DNA from: Halioglobus sp.
GTDB lineage: Bacteria > Pseudomonadota > Gammaproteobacteria > Pseudomonadales > Halieaceae
Direction of reading: 5' to 3'
Assembly: GCA_002699145.1 (NCBI GenBank)
Contig: PABK01000058.1
Span: 116,427 to 180,426 of the forward strand
DNA length: 64,000 nt
Of this stretch, positions 16,724 through 25,575 are shown piece after piece; positions within the stretch are counted from its first letter, which is position 1; each line of letters starts with the position of its first letter. The translations under genes and the position numbers were made by a program. The notes under the pieces are model-generated. The model made no database searches. It was not told the origin of the DNA and worked only from the letters and a program-made list of their open reading frames with translations.

Positions 16724-17584
16724 TCACCCGCCGCCGCTCACCGGGGCGGGCATGGGCGGCGCCAGCAGCTGCGGGTCCACGCGCTCGCCGCGCCAGCTCA
16801 TGCGCCAGTCCAGGTGCGGCCCGGTGGCGCGGCCGGTGGCGCCCACGGCGCCGATCACCTCACCGGCGGCGACTTCCTGCCCGACCCGCACCGTCACCTC
16901 GCTCAGGTGCAGGAAGGACGAGGACAGGCCGTAGCCGTGGTCCAGGATGATCGTGCCGCCGGAAAAAAACAGGTCCGGCTCGGCCAGGGTGATGACGCCG
17001 GGGCCCGGGGCGCCGACCGGCGTGCCCGTGGGCACCGCCACATCCACGCCGTAGTGGGGGCTGCGCGGTACGCCGTTGTAGAAGCGCTGGCTGCCGTAGA
17101 CGCCGGAGATCGGGCCGGTGACCGGCCAGCGGAACTGCCCCAGGGCCGGGTGCAGCCACTCCGGCCGGGCATGGCGCTGCCCCTTGGCCGCGGCCACCAG
17201 GCGCCGTTCGCGCGCGATGCGCGCCTGGTGCTGCGGGTCCGGGGTGACCGTCTGCTGGGGCACGCCCTCAACGCGCTGGATGTGGTAGTCGCGCTGCGCC
17301 ACCGCCAGGGTCTGGCGGCACTCGGCGTCGCCGCGGCGCAGCACCAGTTCGGCGGCGGGCGCCGCATCGCGGCCGAAACCGGCGAAGGTGGTGCCGTCGG
17401 GCAGCACGTCCAGGGCCGCGCCGTCCAGCGTCACCTGGCTGCCCGGGTCCACACGGCCCCACACCAGGCCGCCCTGCATCGCGCGGCCCTGCAGCTCGAT
17501 GCAGTCCGCCCGGACGCCACCGCCCGCAACCAGCATCAGCAGCGCCGCCAGCGCCGTGCGGGTCTTTGCGCCTGTGGTCGCCAT
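16724..17584 (-). CDS. Exported M23-family peptidase
   Basis: 286 residues with a Sec signal peptide (about 1-26, ALAALLMLVAGGGVRA) and a C-terminal LytM domain. Visible zinc and fold motifs are HYGVDVAVP, the GTIILDHGYG strand, SSSFLHLSE and TGPHLDWRMSW. M23 enzymes cut peptidoglycan cross-links; here the HxH motif reads HLDW, as in a subgroup of gammaproteobacterial M23 proteins whose activity is less certain. It starts directly at the stop of the beta-lactamase-fold gene, so the two are co-transcribed. Confidence 0.85.
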   Translation of the reverse strand: MATTGAKTRTALAALLMLVAGGGVRADCIELQGRAMQGGLVWGRVDPGSQVTLDGAALDVLPDGTTFAGFGRDAAPAAELVLRRGDAECRQTLAVAQRDYHIQRVEGVPQQTVTPDPQHQARIARERRLVAAAKGQRHARPEWLHPALGQFRWPVTGPISGVYGSQRFYNGVPRSPHYGVDVAVPTGTPVGAPGPGVITLAEPDLFFSGGTIILDHGYGLSSSFLHLSEVTVRVGQEVAAGEVIGAVGATGRATGPHLDWRMSWRGERVDPQLLAPPMPAPVSGGG

Positions 17585-18718
17585 TCACTCAATCCCGACG
17601 GCGGCGCGCGCCTCGTCGACGATCTGCTGCTGCAGGGGGATGACGGTATCCAGCACCTGGCGCAGGGTGTTGCCCGCGTTGTCCATGCTGTAGTCGTCGA
17701 TCGCCACGTAGCCGCCGATGCCGCGTTCCACGTCCAGCCAGGCCACCGCGCCGAAGGCGCCCGGGTCGTACAACAGGGCGTTGTTGTCACCCTCGGCGGG
17801 GGTTATCCACCAGCCCATTCCGTAGGCGGGGCCGCCCAGCGCCGAGGCGCGATCTTCCTGCATGAAGGCCACTGCCTGCGGCGACAGCACCTGGGTGTCG
17901 CCGCAGCGCCCACCGCGCAGGTGCAGCAAGAGGATTTTCGCGTAATCGCGCATGTTGGTGATGGCCCCGCCCTCGATACTGGCGTTGGCCTGCCCGCTGA
18001 GGCTGTCCGGGCTGCCGTTCCAGTCCCCGAGATTGCTCCACTGATTGCCGTAGGTGAACACCTCCAGCTCGCAGGGTTCGCCGATGTAGGCGTCGAAGGC
18101 CTGGTTCCAGGTGCTGTTGCTGACGTTTTCCGCCACCACGCCGGCCAGGTGCCACTGGGTGCCGCCGTAATCGAAGCGCGTGCCCGGAGGCACCGTACCG
18201 GGCAGCGGCACCGTGTAGAGTATCTCGCCGCAGGCCTGCAGCGTGGTATTGCCGGTGAACTGGCACAGGTGCGGCCCGTAGCCGGGCAGCGCGGACAGCC
18301 CGGGGATGCCCGAGGTGTTGCTCACCAGCTGCACCGAACTGGGGTTGCCATGCACGCCCTCCCAGGGCAGGTAGCGGTCGATACCGGCCTCCACGTCGTA
18401 GTCCAGGGCCGGGTCCTCGTGCAGCGCCATGAGCAGCGAGGACGAGGGCATCTTGCTGGTGGAAGCCAGTTGCACGACGGTATCCAGGCTGTGGTCGCCC
18501 AGCGCCCCCTCGTGCACGGTGCCCTGCTCCCGGTCGACCAGGGTGTAGCTGATGCCCTCCAGGGTGGTGGCGTCCAGGAACTGCCGGAACGAGGCGTCGA
18601 CGGCGCTGAAGTCGTACTGCGCCCGGGGCGCGCGGTTCGAGCCATCGCTGCAGGCGCCCAGCAGCGCCGATGTCAGCAGCAGCGCGGCAAGGCCGCGCCG
18701 ATTCGCATTGGGTAGCAT
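17585..18718 (-). CDS. Beta-lactamase-fold serine hydrolase, lipoprotein
   Basis: 377 residues. A lipoprotein signal ends in the lipobox LLGAC with C23 lipidated, so it should sit in the cell envelope. The catalytic SxxK motif is S86-T-S-K89. A DYGGTQWHLAG segment takes the place of the YxN motif, and a later GMGWWITPAEG segment is typical of class C/esterase-type serine hydrolases. The substrate is unknown; esterase or peptidase activity is as likely as beta-lactam hydrolysis. ATG at 18718 is used; the M23 gene follows without a gap. Confidence 0.82.
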   Translation of the reverse strand: MLPNANRRGLAALLLTSALLGACSDGSNRAPRAQYDFSAVDASFRQFLDATTLEGISYTLVDREQGTVHEGALGDHSLDTVVQLASTSKMPSSSLLMALHEDPALDYDVEAGIDRYLPWEGVHGNPSSVQLVSNTSGIPGLSALPGYGPHLCQFTGNTTLQACGEILYTVPLPGTVPPGTRFDYGGTQWHLAGVVAENVSNSTWNQAFDAYIGEPCELEVFTYGNQWSNLGDWNGSPDSLSGQANASIEGGAITNMRDYAKILLLHLRGGRCGDTQVLSPQAVAFMQEDRASALGGPAYGMGWWITPAEGDNNALLYDPGAFGAVAWLDVERGIGGYVAIDDYSMDNAGNTLRQVLDTVIPLQQQIVDEARAAVGIE

Positions 18719-18873
18719 CAAAACGTCATCCTTCTTCGTTATTGTGTCGTACATCGATCGTCTGCGCGCAGTGTATCAATCCCGCAGCGCACCGCAATTG
18801 CCCCGCCGCACCGCGCAGGTGCCGCTGCGTGACGGAATTTTGTCTGTGCCGCGCCAGCGGCTAGAATCGCCCC

Positions 18874-19386
18874 ATGGGACGCTACAGACCGCCGCGCCGG
18901 CGCGGCTCGACCTACATCACCCCCGAGGGCGAACAGGCCCTGCGCGCGGAACTGCACCAGCTGTGGAAAGTGGAACGGCCCGAGGTCACCCAGGCGGTGC
19001 ACGAGGCGGCGAAGAACGGCGACCGCTCGGAGAACGGCGACTACATCTACGGCAAGCGGCGCCTGCGCGAGATCGACTCGCGGGTGCGCTTTCTCAACAA
19101 ACGCCTGGACGAGTTGCAGGTAGTGAGCCGGCCGCCGGACGACCGCGAGAAAATTTTCTTCGGCGCCTGGGTCACGCTGGAGGACGACGCCGGCCAGGAA
19201 CAGCGCTGGCGCATCGTCGGGCCGGACGAGTTCGACCTCGGCGCGGGCCGGCTGAGCATGGACTCGCCGATGGCGCGGGCCATGCTGGGCAAGCGCCTGG
19301 ACGACGAGGTCGTGGTCAACACCCCCGGTGGCGAACGTGCGTACTACGTCACGGCCATCGACTACCCCGGCGGCGACAGCCACTAG
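18874..19386 (+). CDS. greB: Transcript cleavage factor GreB
   Basis: 170 residues. The N-terminal coiled coil carries the acidic tip GDRSENGDYIYGKRRLREID, where GreA/GreB place the residues that enter the RNA polymerase channel. The C-terminal FKBP-like domain ends with ERAYYVTAIDYPG. It rescues backtracked polymerase by stimulating cleavage of the transcript. It is convergent with the TonB receptor gene. Confidence 0.96.
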   Translation: MGRYRPPRRRGSTYITPEGEQALRAELHQLWKVERPEVTQAVHEAAKNGDRSENGDYIYGKRRLREIDSRVRFLNKRLDELQVVSRPPDDREKIFFGAWVTLEDDAGQEQRWRIVGPDEFDLGAGRLSMDSPMARAMLGKRLDDEVVVNTPGGERAYYVTAIDYPGGDSH

Positions 19387-19393
19387 CACAATG

Positions 19394-19417
19394 AAAAAGG
19401 GGCGCCACTGGCGCCCC
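19394..19417 (-). terminator. Intrinsic terminator of the TonB receptor gene
   Basis: An 8-bp GC stem (GGGGCGCC/GGCGCCCC, 3-nt loop) is followed on the minus strand by TTTTT, 20 nt past the receptor stop codon. Confidence 0.85.
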
Positions 19418-19436
19418 GTGCACTAACCGATACCGC

Positions 19437-21554
19437 CTAGAACGTCCACTCCACGCCCACCAGGGCCGTGCGCGGCTTGTTCGGACGCGCGCCGTCCGGC
19501 TGGCGCGACACGATCGCCTCCTCGTCGAACAGGTTTTCCATCTTGAAGAAGAAGGTCGCGCTGTCGGTGTAGGCATAGCGGCTGATCAGGTCCACCACGA
19601 ACAGGTCGTCGGTGCTGTCGAAACGGCCGCCGCCGTTGTTGCAGCCGATGTCCACGCACATCTCGTCCGTGTAGCGCGCCACCGCGTAGTTGTCCCAGCC
19701 GAAGTTGCTCTCCAGGCCGACGCGCAGGCTGAAGGTGTTTTCCGGCACCGCGGCCAGGCGGTCGCCGTCCTGCACACCCTGCTCCTCGTTGTCCTCGCTG
19801 ACCTCGGCGTCGGTGTAGGTGTACATGACATCCAGTGGCACCATGAACTCACCCAGGTCGAAGTTGGCGCCCAGCTGCACTTCCAGGCCGTAGATTTCCG
19901 CCTCGCCGGTATTGAACGAGCCGGAGGTCGCGCCGTTGCTACAGGGGTTGGCGTTGGAGCAATCCTCGGTCTTGTTTTCGAAGTCGCTGTAAAAGCCCAC
20001 GGCCTCGACGAACACCGGCCCGCGGTAGCGCACGCCGGCCTCCCAGTTGGTGCTCGTCTCCGGGTCCTCGTTCTCCACCGCGCCGCCGCCCAGGGGCGAA
20101 AAGCCCTCGTGCACGCCGCCCAGGAGCTGCCACTTCTCGCTCAGGTCAAAGGTGAAGGATGCCCCGGGGAGCAGCTCGTCGGAATCATTCTTGCGCCGGC
20201 TGTCCACCTCGGTGCGCGCGGCGTCGGCGTACTGCACCCGGCTGGACTCCACGTCCTCGTAGCGCAGTGCCAGGTTGAGGTTGAGCGCATCGGTCACCTG
20301 CCAGCTATCGGTGACCCAGAAGGACAGCGCGTCGGCGTCTTCCTTGCGGTTGTCGCTGCCGGTCGGCTCCTCGGTGCGCGTGTAGACGAGGCTGCCGTCC
20401 ACCTGGTCGTAGTAGTCGGAGCGCTGGAAGCGATCCATGTCGTCTTCGTGGCTGCGCCCGCCCACGGCAAGCTGGTGGTCGCCCAGGGCGATATCGAAGT
20501 TCAGCTCGACGCCCTTGGACTCGTAATCCCGGTTGTTGTGCTTGTACTGCAGGTCCTGTACGTCCTGGGTGCCGTCCAGCACACCCTGGGCGAAGCTGTC
20601 GCCCTCGTTGGCCGCGCTGATGTAACTGCTGCCGCCGGACAGCTTGAACCAGTTGCGCGAGAACTCGTTGTAATAGCCGGTCACGCTCATGTTCACGTTG
20701 TCGGTCAGGGCCAGGCGGTAGACCAGGTTGTAGCCCTCGTGGTCGTTGTCCATTTCATCCGGTTCCGACAGGCCGTAGCGGCGCGTGGCGTCGTCGTCGA
20801 AATCGGCGTCGGTGAGGCCCAGGTAGGTTTCGTCCGAGGTCTCCTCGGAGTACTGGCCCTTGAACAGTACGCTCTGGCGCTCGCCCTCCCAGATCAGCTT
20901 GACCAGGTAATCCTGGATCTCATAGCCGGTGTCGTTATTGCTGCGGTCGATATCCTTGAAACCGTCGCTGCGCAACTGCGCGGTCTCCACCAGGAAGCCG
21001 AACTCGCCGGCGCGGCCGCCGTAGCTGGCCAGCAGGTCGCCCTCGGCGTTCTCGCCGTAGGACAGGTTGATGCGCCCGCTGTTTTGTGCCGGTATCGGTG
21101 TGGACACCATGTTGATCACCCCGCCGGTGGTCTGCGGCCCGTAGCGCAGCAACGGCGCGCCCTTGAGCACCTCGACCTGGTGCATGCGCAGCGTGGTGGG
21201 GAAGTAGTAGGCGGCGGGGTTGGAGTAAGGCGCCGGGGCGATCATCACGCCGTCCTCCAGCAGGGTCACCTTGCTCGAACGCTCCGAGGTGGCGCCGCGG
21301 ATGCCGATATTGGGGCGCAGGCCATAGCCGTCCTCTTCCAGCACGTACACGCCCGGCACCGTCTTCAGCAGCTTGTTGATGTCGCTGGCCGCCTCGATCA
21401 GGATCTGTTCGCTATCGATGACCGACCCGGTGCCCGGCAACGCCCGCGCGTCCTCGCGGCTGCCGACGATGGTGAGTTCCTCAAGGCCCGTATCGCTGGC
21501 GCTGGCAGCGGTGCCCAACAGCGCCAGGCCCAGGCCGACGTAAAGTTTATTCAT
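19437..21554 (-). CDS. TonB-dependent outer-membrane receptor
   Basis: 705 residues. It has a signal peptide (about 1-20), a plug domain (GTGSVIDSEQ to GGVINMVSTPI, including NIGIRGATSERSSKVTLLEDG) and a 22-strand-type barrel ending in the C-terminal aromatic WTF. It resembles the FecA/Fe-dicitrate-like siderophore receptors. ATG at 21554 gives a proper signal peptide; the open frame upstream is not used. Upstream lie a Fur-box promoter, a terminator (21678-21708) and a weaker Fur-like site near 21600, so iron control is likely. The true ligand cannot be read from the sequence. Confidence 0.9.
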   Translation of the reverse strand: MNKLYVGLGLALLGTAASASDTGLEELTIVGSREDARALPGTGSVIDSEQILIEAASDINKLLKTVPGVYVLEEDGYGLRPNIGIRGATSERSSKVTLLEDGVMIAPAPYSNPAAYYFPTTLRMHQVEVLKGAPLLRYGPQTTGGVINMVSTPIPAQNSGRINLSYGENAEGDLLASYGGRAGEFGFLVETAQLRSDGFKDIDRSNNDTGYEIQDYLVKLIWEGERQSVLFKGQYSEETSDETYLGLTDADFDDDATRRYGLSEPDEMDNDHEGYNLVYRLALTDNVNMSVTGYYNEFSRNWFKLSGGSSYISAANEGDSFAQGVLDGTQDVQDLQYKHNNRDYESKGVELNFDIALGDHQLAVGGRSHEDDMDRFQRSDYYDQVDGSLVYTRTEEPTGSDNRKEDADALSFWVTDSWQVTDALNLNLALRYEDVESSRVQYADAARTEVDSRRKNDSDELLPGASFTFDLSEKWQLLGGVHEGFSPLGGGAVENEDPETSTNWEAGVRYRGPVFVEAVGFYSDFENKTEDCSNANPCSNGATSGSFNTGEAEIYGLEVQLGANFDLGEFMVPLDVMYTYTDAEVSEDNEEQGVQDGDRLAAVPENTFSLRVGLESNFGWDNYAVARYTDEMCVDIGCNNGGGRFDSTDDLFVVDLISRYAYTDSATFFFKMENLFDEEAIVSRQPDGARPNKPRTALVGVEWTF

Positions 21555-21597
21555 CTGCGGCATTCCCTTGTGGTGGTATGAGCTGGCCCGCATAGTA

Positions 21598-21620
21598 ATG
21601 CGATTAATTCTTATTAACAA
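21598..21620 (-). promoter_or_regulatory. Weak Fur-like AT-rich dyad near the receptor start
   Basis: The minus strand reads TTGTTAATAAGAATTAATCG, an AT-rich imperfect dyad 45-65 nt before the receptor start. It matches the Fur consensus less well than the site at 21867-21885. Confidence 0.35.
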
Positions 21621-21677
21621 GGGAGAATGAGGGTGGTTCGTATAACGTTTTAGATGGCGGTTCGACTAAAGCAGCGC

Positions 21678-21708
21678 AAAAAAAAAGCTGCCATCTCGCG
21701 ATGGCAGC
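21678..21708 (-). terminator. Intrinsic terminator upstream of the receptor gene
   Basis: A perfect 9-bp stem GCTGCCATC/GATGGCAGC with a 4-nt loop is followed on the minus strand by nine T residues. It would end transcription that starts at the Fur-box promoter at 21861-21889, or read-through from the lipoprotein gene. Confidence 0.9.
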
Positions 21709-21854
21709 CTGCAATCACCGGTCGCGCCGGCGTCGTCCGCAATGTGCGGTCCCGCAAGAGGCTGCAGCGGCCCAGAGTTCGGGGGTCGCTACCGCCTGCC
21801 CTCCCCCACGCCCCGGCAGAGGTCCGCCTGCACGGGGGGCTTTGTGGGAGGACG
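21678..21854 (-). ncRNA. Candidate Fur-regulated small RNA (about 177 nt)
   Basis: A sigma-70-type promoter (TTGCAA, 17 bp, TAATAT at 21861-21889) overlaps a good Fur box, and a strong intrinsic terminator lies about 150-177 nt downstream on the same strand with no open frame between. This is the layout of RyhB, PrrF and NrrF, the iron-sparing small RNAs. Positions 21739-21747 give GCACATTGC on the RNA strand, sharing ACATTGC with the RyhB core; the match is short and could be chance. The alternative is a long receptor leader with an attenuator. Confidence 0.5.
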
Positions 21855-21860
21855 GGTCAG

Positions 21861-21889
21861 ATATTAATGCTAATAATTCTCATTTGCAA
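21861..21889 (-). promoter_or_regulatory. Fur box overlapping a sigma-70 promoter
   Basis: The minus strand has TTGCAA (21884-21889), a 17-bp spacer and TAATAT (21861-21866). The spacer reads ATGAGAATTATTAGCAT, fitting TGATAATNATTATCA at 12 of 14 informative positions. Fur with iron would block this promoter. The -35 lies 3 nt from the stop codon of the upstream gene. Confidence 0.7.
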
Positions 21890-21891
21890 GT

Positions 21892-24084
21892 CTATGGGCT
21901 GACCGCCCCACCGCTATACCCGTCGACGAAGCAGGGCAACGCCGGGTCACAGGTATCGACAAACTTGCCCTCATCTCCCGGCATGAGGAAGGCAGACTTC
22001 TGCGCCTGGGCGGTGGGATCCTTGCGCGGCAGGCTGTGCGGGTCCTCGCCGTAATCCGGCTCGAAGGGCGGCAGGTTGACAATCGGCGGCGCCACGGTGC
22101 CACCGTCGTGCGCATCGCCGCCCACCGGGCCGTCGTCCCAGTAGGTCAGCACGGAGCCGGTGAAATCGCCGGCCGGTACGGCTTCGAAGCCGACGAAGGG
22201 GTTGTCGTCCGGGTGGCGTCCCGCTTCCAGCGCCGGCACACGCAAGCGTGCGCCGATGCTGCGCGCCATCAGCTCGGCGGCCCACATGCTCACCTGGTGA
22301 TCGCCGTAGGCGACCTGCAGCAGCACGGCGTGGGACGGCGTGCCCGGCAGCGGCCGCTCGATGTGGTAGGCGTAGCCGCTGGATTCCGCGCGGTCCCAGA
22401 GCATCTGCGCCATGGACAGCAGGATGGTCTGGTCCTTGACGCTGGGATAACCGCCGCCGTCCTCGCCGGTGCCCTCGCCGCTGAAGAACAGCGCGTAGGT
22501 GGCGAAGTCGATACTGCGGCGCAGCAACAGGCTGTAGTTCATGCCCGGCACGCCGAGCACGCCGCGGGTCACGTCCTGGATCACGCCCATCAAGGCGCCA
22601 CCGAGGATACCGCCCTGGCTGTTGCCGTCGTAGAACACCGTGGTGTTGTCGAACACCGGCTGGCCGCCGGCCTGGAAAGCCGCGTCGGAACGCAGGCCGT
22701 CCTCGTGCTTGAGCAGGCGCGCCAGGAACATGAAGTTGAGCAGGCCCTGCTGCTGCCGGTCGAAGAACGGGCGCAGGAAGGACATGTCCTGCAGCGCGGT
22801 GATCGCCGTCCCGACGTCCTCGCCGGAGAACCCGGCCCAGTCAGTGGCGCAGAACATCATCTGGTGGTCGTCGGCCATGATGTTGACGTTCGCGCCTGTG
22901 CCGCGCAGCGCCTCGCGGCCACTGCCGAGCAGGCCGTGACCGTATAGCGACGGGCGTGCGATCGCCTTGGGCGGCGCGTCGAAGTCCTCGGCGATGGAGC
23001 GCGCGATGCTGCAGTAAAAGTTCGCGCTGAGCATGTTGTCGCCGCCCATGCGGTCGGGCAGGCCATCGTTTGGCGTGTCGTAAAAGAACGCCGAGCCCGG
23101 TGCGCCGTCCTCGGAGTCGAGGAAATTGGGCACCTCGAAGGTGCCGACGATGGTGCGCGACTTGTACTCGTCCTGCCCGTCGGCGCAGCCGCCCGGATCA
23201 CAGGGATCAAAATCCTCCACCTCGGTGACGGTGAACGCCGGCGCGGCGTCGCCGAGCCAGGCGAAGGCCTCGTCGCGGATGTGCAGGATACGCTCGGTGA
23301 TGTTGCGCACGCTGGCCACGTTGAAGTCCCAGGCCAGGTAGAGTTCCTCGCGCGCGACACCCGCCTCGTCCAGCAGGCTGAAGATCTCCTCCATCGCCGG
23401 GCGCCGCGCCTCGATGGCCGGGTTGTCGGTGAGGATGTCGTCGCGGAAAGCGCGGAACACCTCCGGCGCCTCCAGCAGCGCGCCGTCCGCGCCGCGCAGG
23501 TTGCGCAACACCACGATGTAGCGCTCGCCGCGTTCGAACTGGCGCATGGGGCGGATGAGGAAGGTCTGTTCGTCCGGGTCGTCGGTATTCGCATCGAGTT
23601 CGCCGAACACCAGGTGCTGCTCACCAGTGGAGGCGCGGATTACCATGACCGGGGCGTCCGCCGCCAGCGACTGCGACAGGTCGGTGATGGGCGGAACCCC
23701 GGTCTGCTCCAGGTCCAGCCCCGGCACCTGGGTGACGATCATCTGCGAGGGCGAGAAGCCGTCGTTGCGGTTCCATTCCGCCGGATCCACGGGCACGCCC
23801 TGCTTGTTCACCGGCATGGACGCCATTGCCAGGTTGACGCGCCGGCCGCTGTCCGTATCCGGGTCGGCGACAGTGAGGGCCGAGCTGGGGAACGGGAACA
23901 GGCAGTTGAGCGCGTCGAGAATCTCGCAGCGATCGGCGTTGGGGGTTTCGATGCTGACCGGCGGGGGGCCGGGATCCGGACCCGGGTCGGGCTCGCGGTT
24001 GTTGTCACTGTTGTCCGAGCAGGCGGCGAGCACGAGAGTGAGAGTGATCGCCAGCAGGCTGGTATGGCTTCGTGGTTGAGTCAT
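21892..24084 (-). CDS. Large lipoprotein with alpha/beta-hydrolase features
   Basis: 730 residues. A lipoprotein signal ends in LVLAAC (C22), followed by an acidic, proline-rich linker (PDPGPDPGPPP). The middle holds a nucleophile-elbow sequence G-N-S-Q-G-G near residues 489-494, after FYD. The rest is unlike families I know well, but lipoproteins of this size with CLFPFPSS near the N-terminus and GNSQGG are seen in marine and environmental proteobacteria and are related to virulence-factor-type lipases. An envelope hydrolase is likely; the substrate is unknown. The 5' leader is A-rich (24089-24132) before AAGGAG. Confidence 0.7.
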   Translation of the reverse strand: MTQPRSHTSLLAITLTLVLAACSDNSDNNREPDPGPDPGPPPVSIETPNADRCEILDALNCLFPFPSSALTVADPDTDSGRRVNLAMASMPVNKQGVPVDPAEWNRNDGFSPSQMIVTQVPGLDLEQTGVPPITDLSQSLAADAPVMVIRASTGEQHLVFGELDANTDDPDEQTFLIRPMRQFERGERYIVVLRNLRGADGALLEAPEVFRAFRDDILTDNPAIEARRPAMEEIFSLLDEAGVAREELYLAWDFNVASVRNITERILHIRDEAFAWLGDAAPAFTVTEVEDFDPCDPGGCADGQDEYKSRTIVGTFEVPNFLDSEDGAPGSAFFYDTPNDGLPDRMGGDNMLSANFYCSIARSIAEDFDAPPKAIARPSLYGHGLLGSGREALRGTGANVNIMADDHQMMFCATDWAGFSGEDVGTAITALQDMSFLRPFFDRQQQGLLNFMFLARLLKHEDGLRSDAAFQAGGQPVFDNTTVFYDGNSQGGILGGALMGVIQDVTRGVLGVPGMNYSLLLRRSIDFATYALFFSGEGTGEDGGGYPSVKDQTILLSMAQMLWDRAESSGYAYHIERPLPGTPSHAVLLQVAYGDHQVSMWAAELMARSIGARLRVPALEAGRHPDDNPFVGFEAVPAGDFTGSVLTYWDDGPVGGDAHDGGTVAPPIVNLPPFEPDYGEDPHSLPRKDPTAQAQKSAFLMPGDEGKFVDTCDPALPCFVDGYSGGAVSP

Positions 24085-24153
24085 TGCGGGCTCCTTTTTG
24101 CTTTTGTTTTGTTTGGTTTTGTTTTCTTTTGTGCGGACAGTATAGCGTGGAAA

Positions 24154-24283
24154 ACTGGATCCCCGCTTGCGCGGGGATGACGGGGTGCGCGCGGGGATGA
24201 CGGGGTGGGCGCGGGGATGACGGGGTGGGTGGCACTGGATCCCCGCTTGCGCGGGGATGACGGGGTGGGCGCGGGGATGACGT
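24154..24283. repeat. REP-type repeat cluster (GATCCCCGC variant)
   Basis: Two full hairpins (CTGGATCCCCGC-TTGC-GCGGGGATGAC, starting about 24155 and 24235) alternate with partial GCGCGGGGATGACGGGGTG units. It is a variant of the element at 12854-13117. It fills the gap between the lipoprotein and serine hydrolase genes. Confidence 0.8.
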
Positions 24284-24292
24284 TCTCATATA

Positions 24293-25513
24293 CTAGCGCA
24301 GCGCGGCGTAGATGATGTTCTCCAGTTGTCCGCGAAAGTTGAACGTGCGCGAGGGGATGAGTTGGGTGGCGAAGACGATCACCAGTTCCTCCCGCGGGTC
24401 AACCCAGAACAGGGTGCTGGCCAGTCCGCCCCAGTAGAAGGTGCCCGGCGAGGTCGGGTGGCCGTTGCGCACCGGGTCCAGGGTCATGGCGAAGCCCAGT
24501 CCGAAGCCCACCCCGTCGTAGGCGGTCTCACTGAAGCTGCCGGTGGCGAACTGCGTCATGTCGACACCGCCGGGCAGGTGATTGGCGGTCATCAGCTCCA
24601 GGGTCTTGCGGCCGATGATGCGCACCCCGTCCACGCTGCCACCCTGCAGCAGCATGTTGGCGAAGCGGTAGTAGTCGCCGACCGTGGAGAGTAGCCCGCC
24701 GCCGCCGGAGAAGAACGTGCGCCGCGCGAAGTCGCTGGCCTGCCCGTCGTCCTGCAGGACCATTTCCCTGGCCAGGTTGCGCTCGTAGCAGGAGGCCAGG
24801 CGCGCCACCTTGTCCGGCGCGATCTCGAAGGAGGTATCGTGCATGCCCAGCGGCTCGAAGATGGTCTGTCGCAGATAGTCGGGCAGGGACTGGCCGCTCA
24901 TCACCTCGACCAGGTAACCGAGTACATCGGTGCCCACGGAGTAGTTCCAGCGCTCCCCGGGAGAAAACTCCAGTGGCAGTTGCGCGAGCTGCGCGATCAT
25001 GTCGGCCAGGGTATAGCCCTGCACGAAGCGGCCGACCTTGAGCTTGCGGTAGGCCGCGTCGAGATTGCTGGCGCGCAGGAAATCGTAGGTCAGGCCCGAG
25101 GTGTGCATCAGCAGGTCGCGGATGGTCATGGCGCGCCGCGCCGGCTCGGTGGCGAACAGCGGGTGTGAACCGCCCGTCCACACGCGCAGGTCGCGCCATT
25201 CGGGTATGAAGCGGTGCACCGGGTCGTCGAGGGAAAACAGGCCGCGCTCGTGCAGGGTCATCAACGCCACGGAGGTGATCGGCTTGGTCATGGAATAGAA
25301 GCGCAGGATCGTGTCCTCGCTCATTGGCGTGCCGCGTTCGACATCGCGCATGCCGCGCACGTCGAGGTAGCAGGGCTTGCCGCCACGGGCCACCAGGGTG
25401 ACGCTGCCGCATATCTTGCCCGGATCGACGTAACGGCTGCCCAGGTGCTCTCCCACCCTGGCCAGTTGCGCGCTGTCCATGCCCACCGATTCGGGCGTCA
25501 CCAGTTCCAGCAC
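24293..25513 (-). CDS. Serine hydrolase, beta-lactamase/EstB-like
   Basis: 406 residues from a GTG at 25513 with GGAG 8 nt upstream. The catalytic SxxK is S74-M-T-K77 (FYSMTKPITS), the tyrosine motif is in WNYSVGTDVLG, and the C-terminal FYWGGLASTLFWVDP corresponds to the third motif of this esterase group. The family includes EstB-type esterases and carboxylesterases. No signal peptide is seen with this start, so it is probably cytoplasmic. ATG at 25480 is the next possible start. Confidence 0.82.
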   Translation of the reverse strand: MLELVTPESVGMDSAQLARVGEHLGSRYVDPGKICGSVTLVARGGKPCYLDVRGMRDVERGTPMSEDTILRFYSMTKPITSVALMTLHERGLFSLDDPVHRFIPEWRDLRVWTGGSHPLFATEPARRAMTIRDLLMHTSGLTYDFLRASNLDAAYRKLKVGRFVQGYTLADMIAQLAQLPLEFSPGERWNYSVGTDVLGYLVEVMSGQSLPDYLRQTIFEPLGMHDTSFEIAPDKVARLASCYERNLAREMVLQDDGQASDFARRTFFSGGGGLLSTVGDYYRFANMLLQGGSVDGVRIIGRKTLELMTANHLPGGVDMTQFATGSFSETAYDGVGFGLGFAMTLDPVRNGHPTSPGTFYWGGLASTLFWVDPREELVIVFATQLIPSRTFNFRGQLENIIYAALR

Positions 25514-25575
25514 AGACTTGTCTCCGTCGACGAAAAACCCACAGTGATACCGGCCGCGAAGCAAAAAGGCAAGCC

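Noticed and set aside
20109-21581. 490-codon frame antisense to the TonB receptor
   Set aside because: Low-complexity Val/Ala/His composition without motifs.
21720-21850. Cobalamin riboswitch upstream of the TonB receptor
   Set aside because: No B12-box or the other conserved blocks; the Fur-box promoter and terminator explain the region better.
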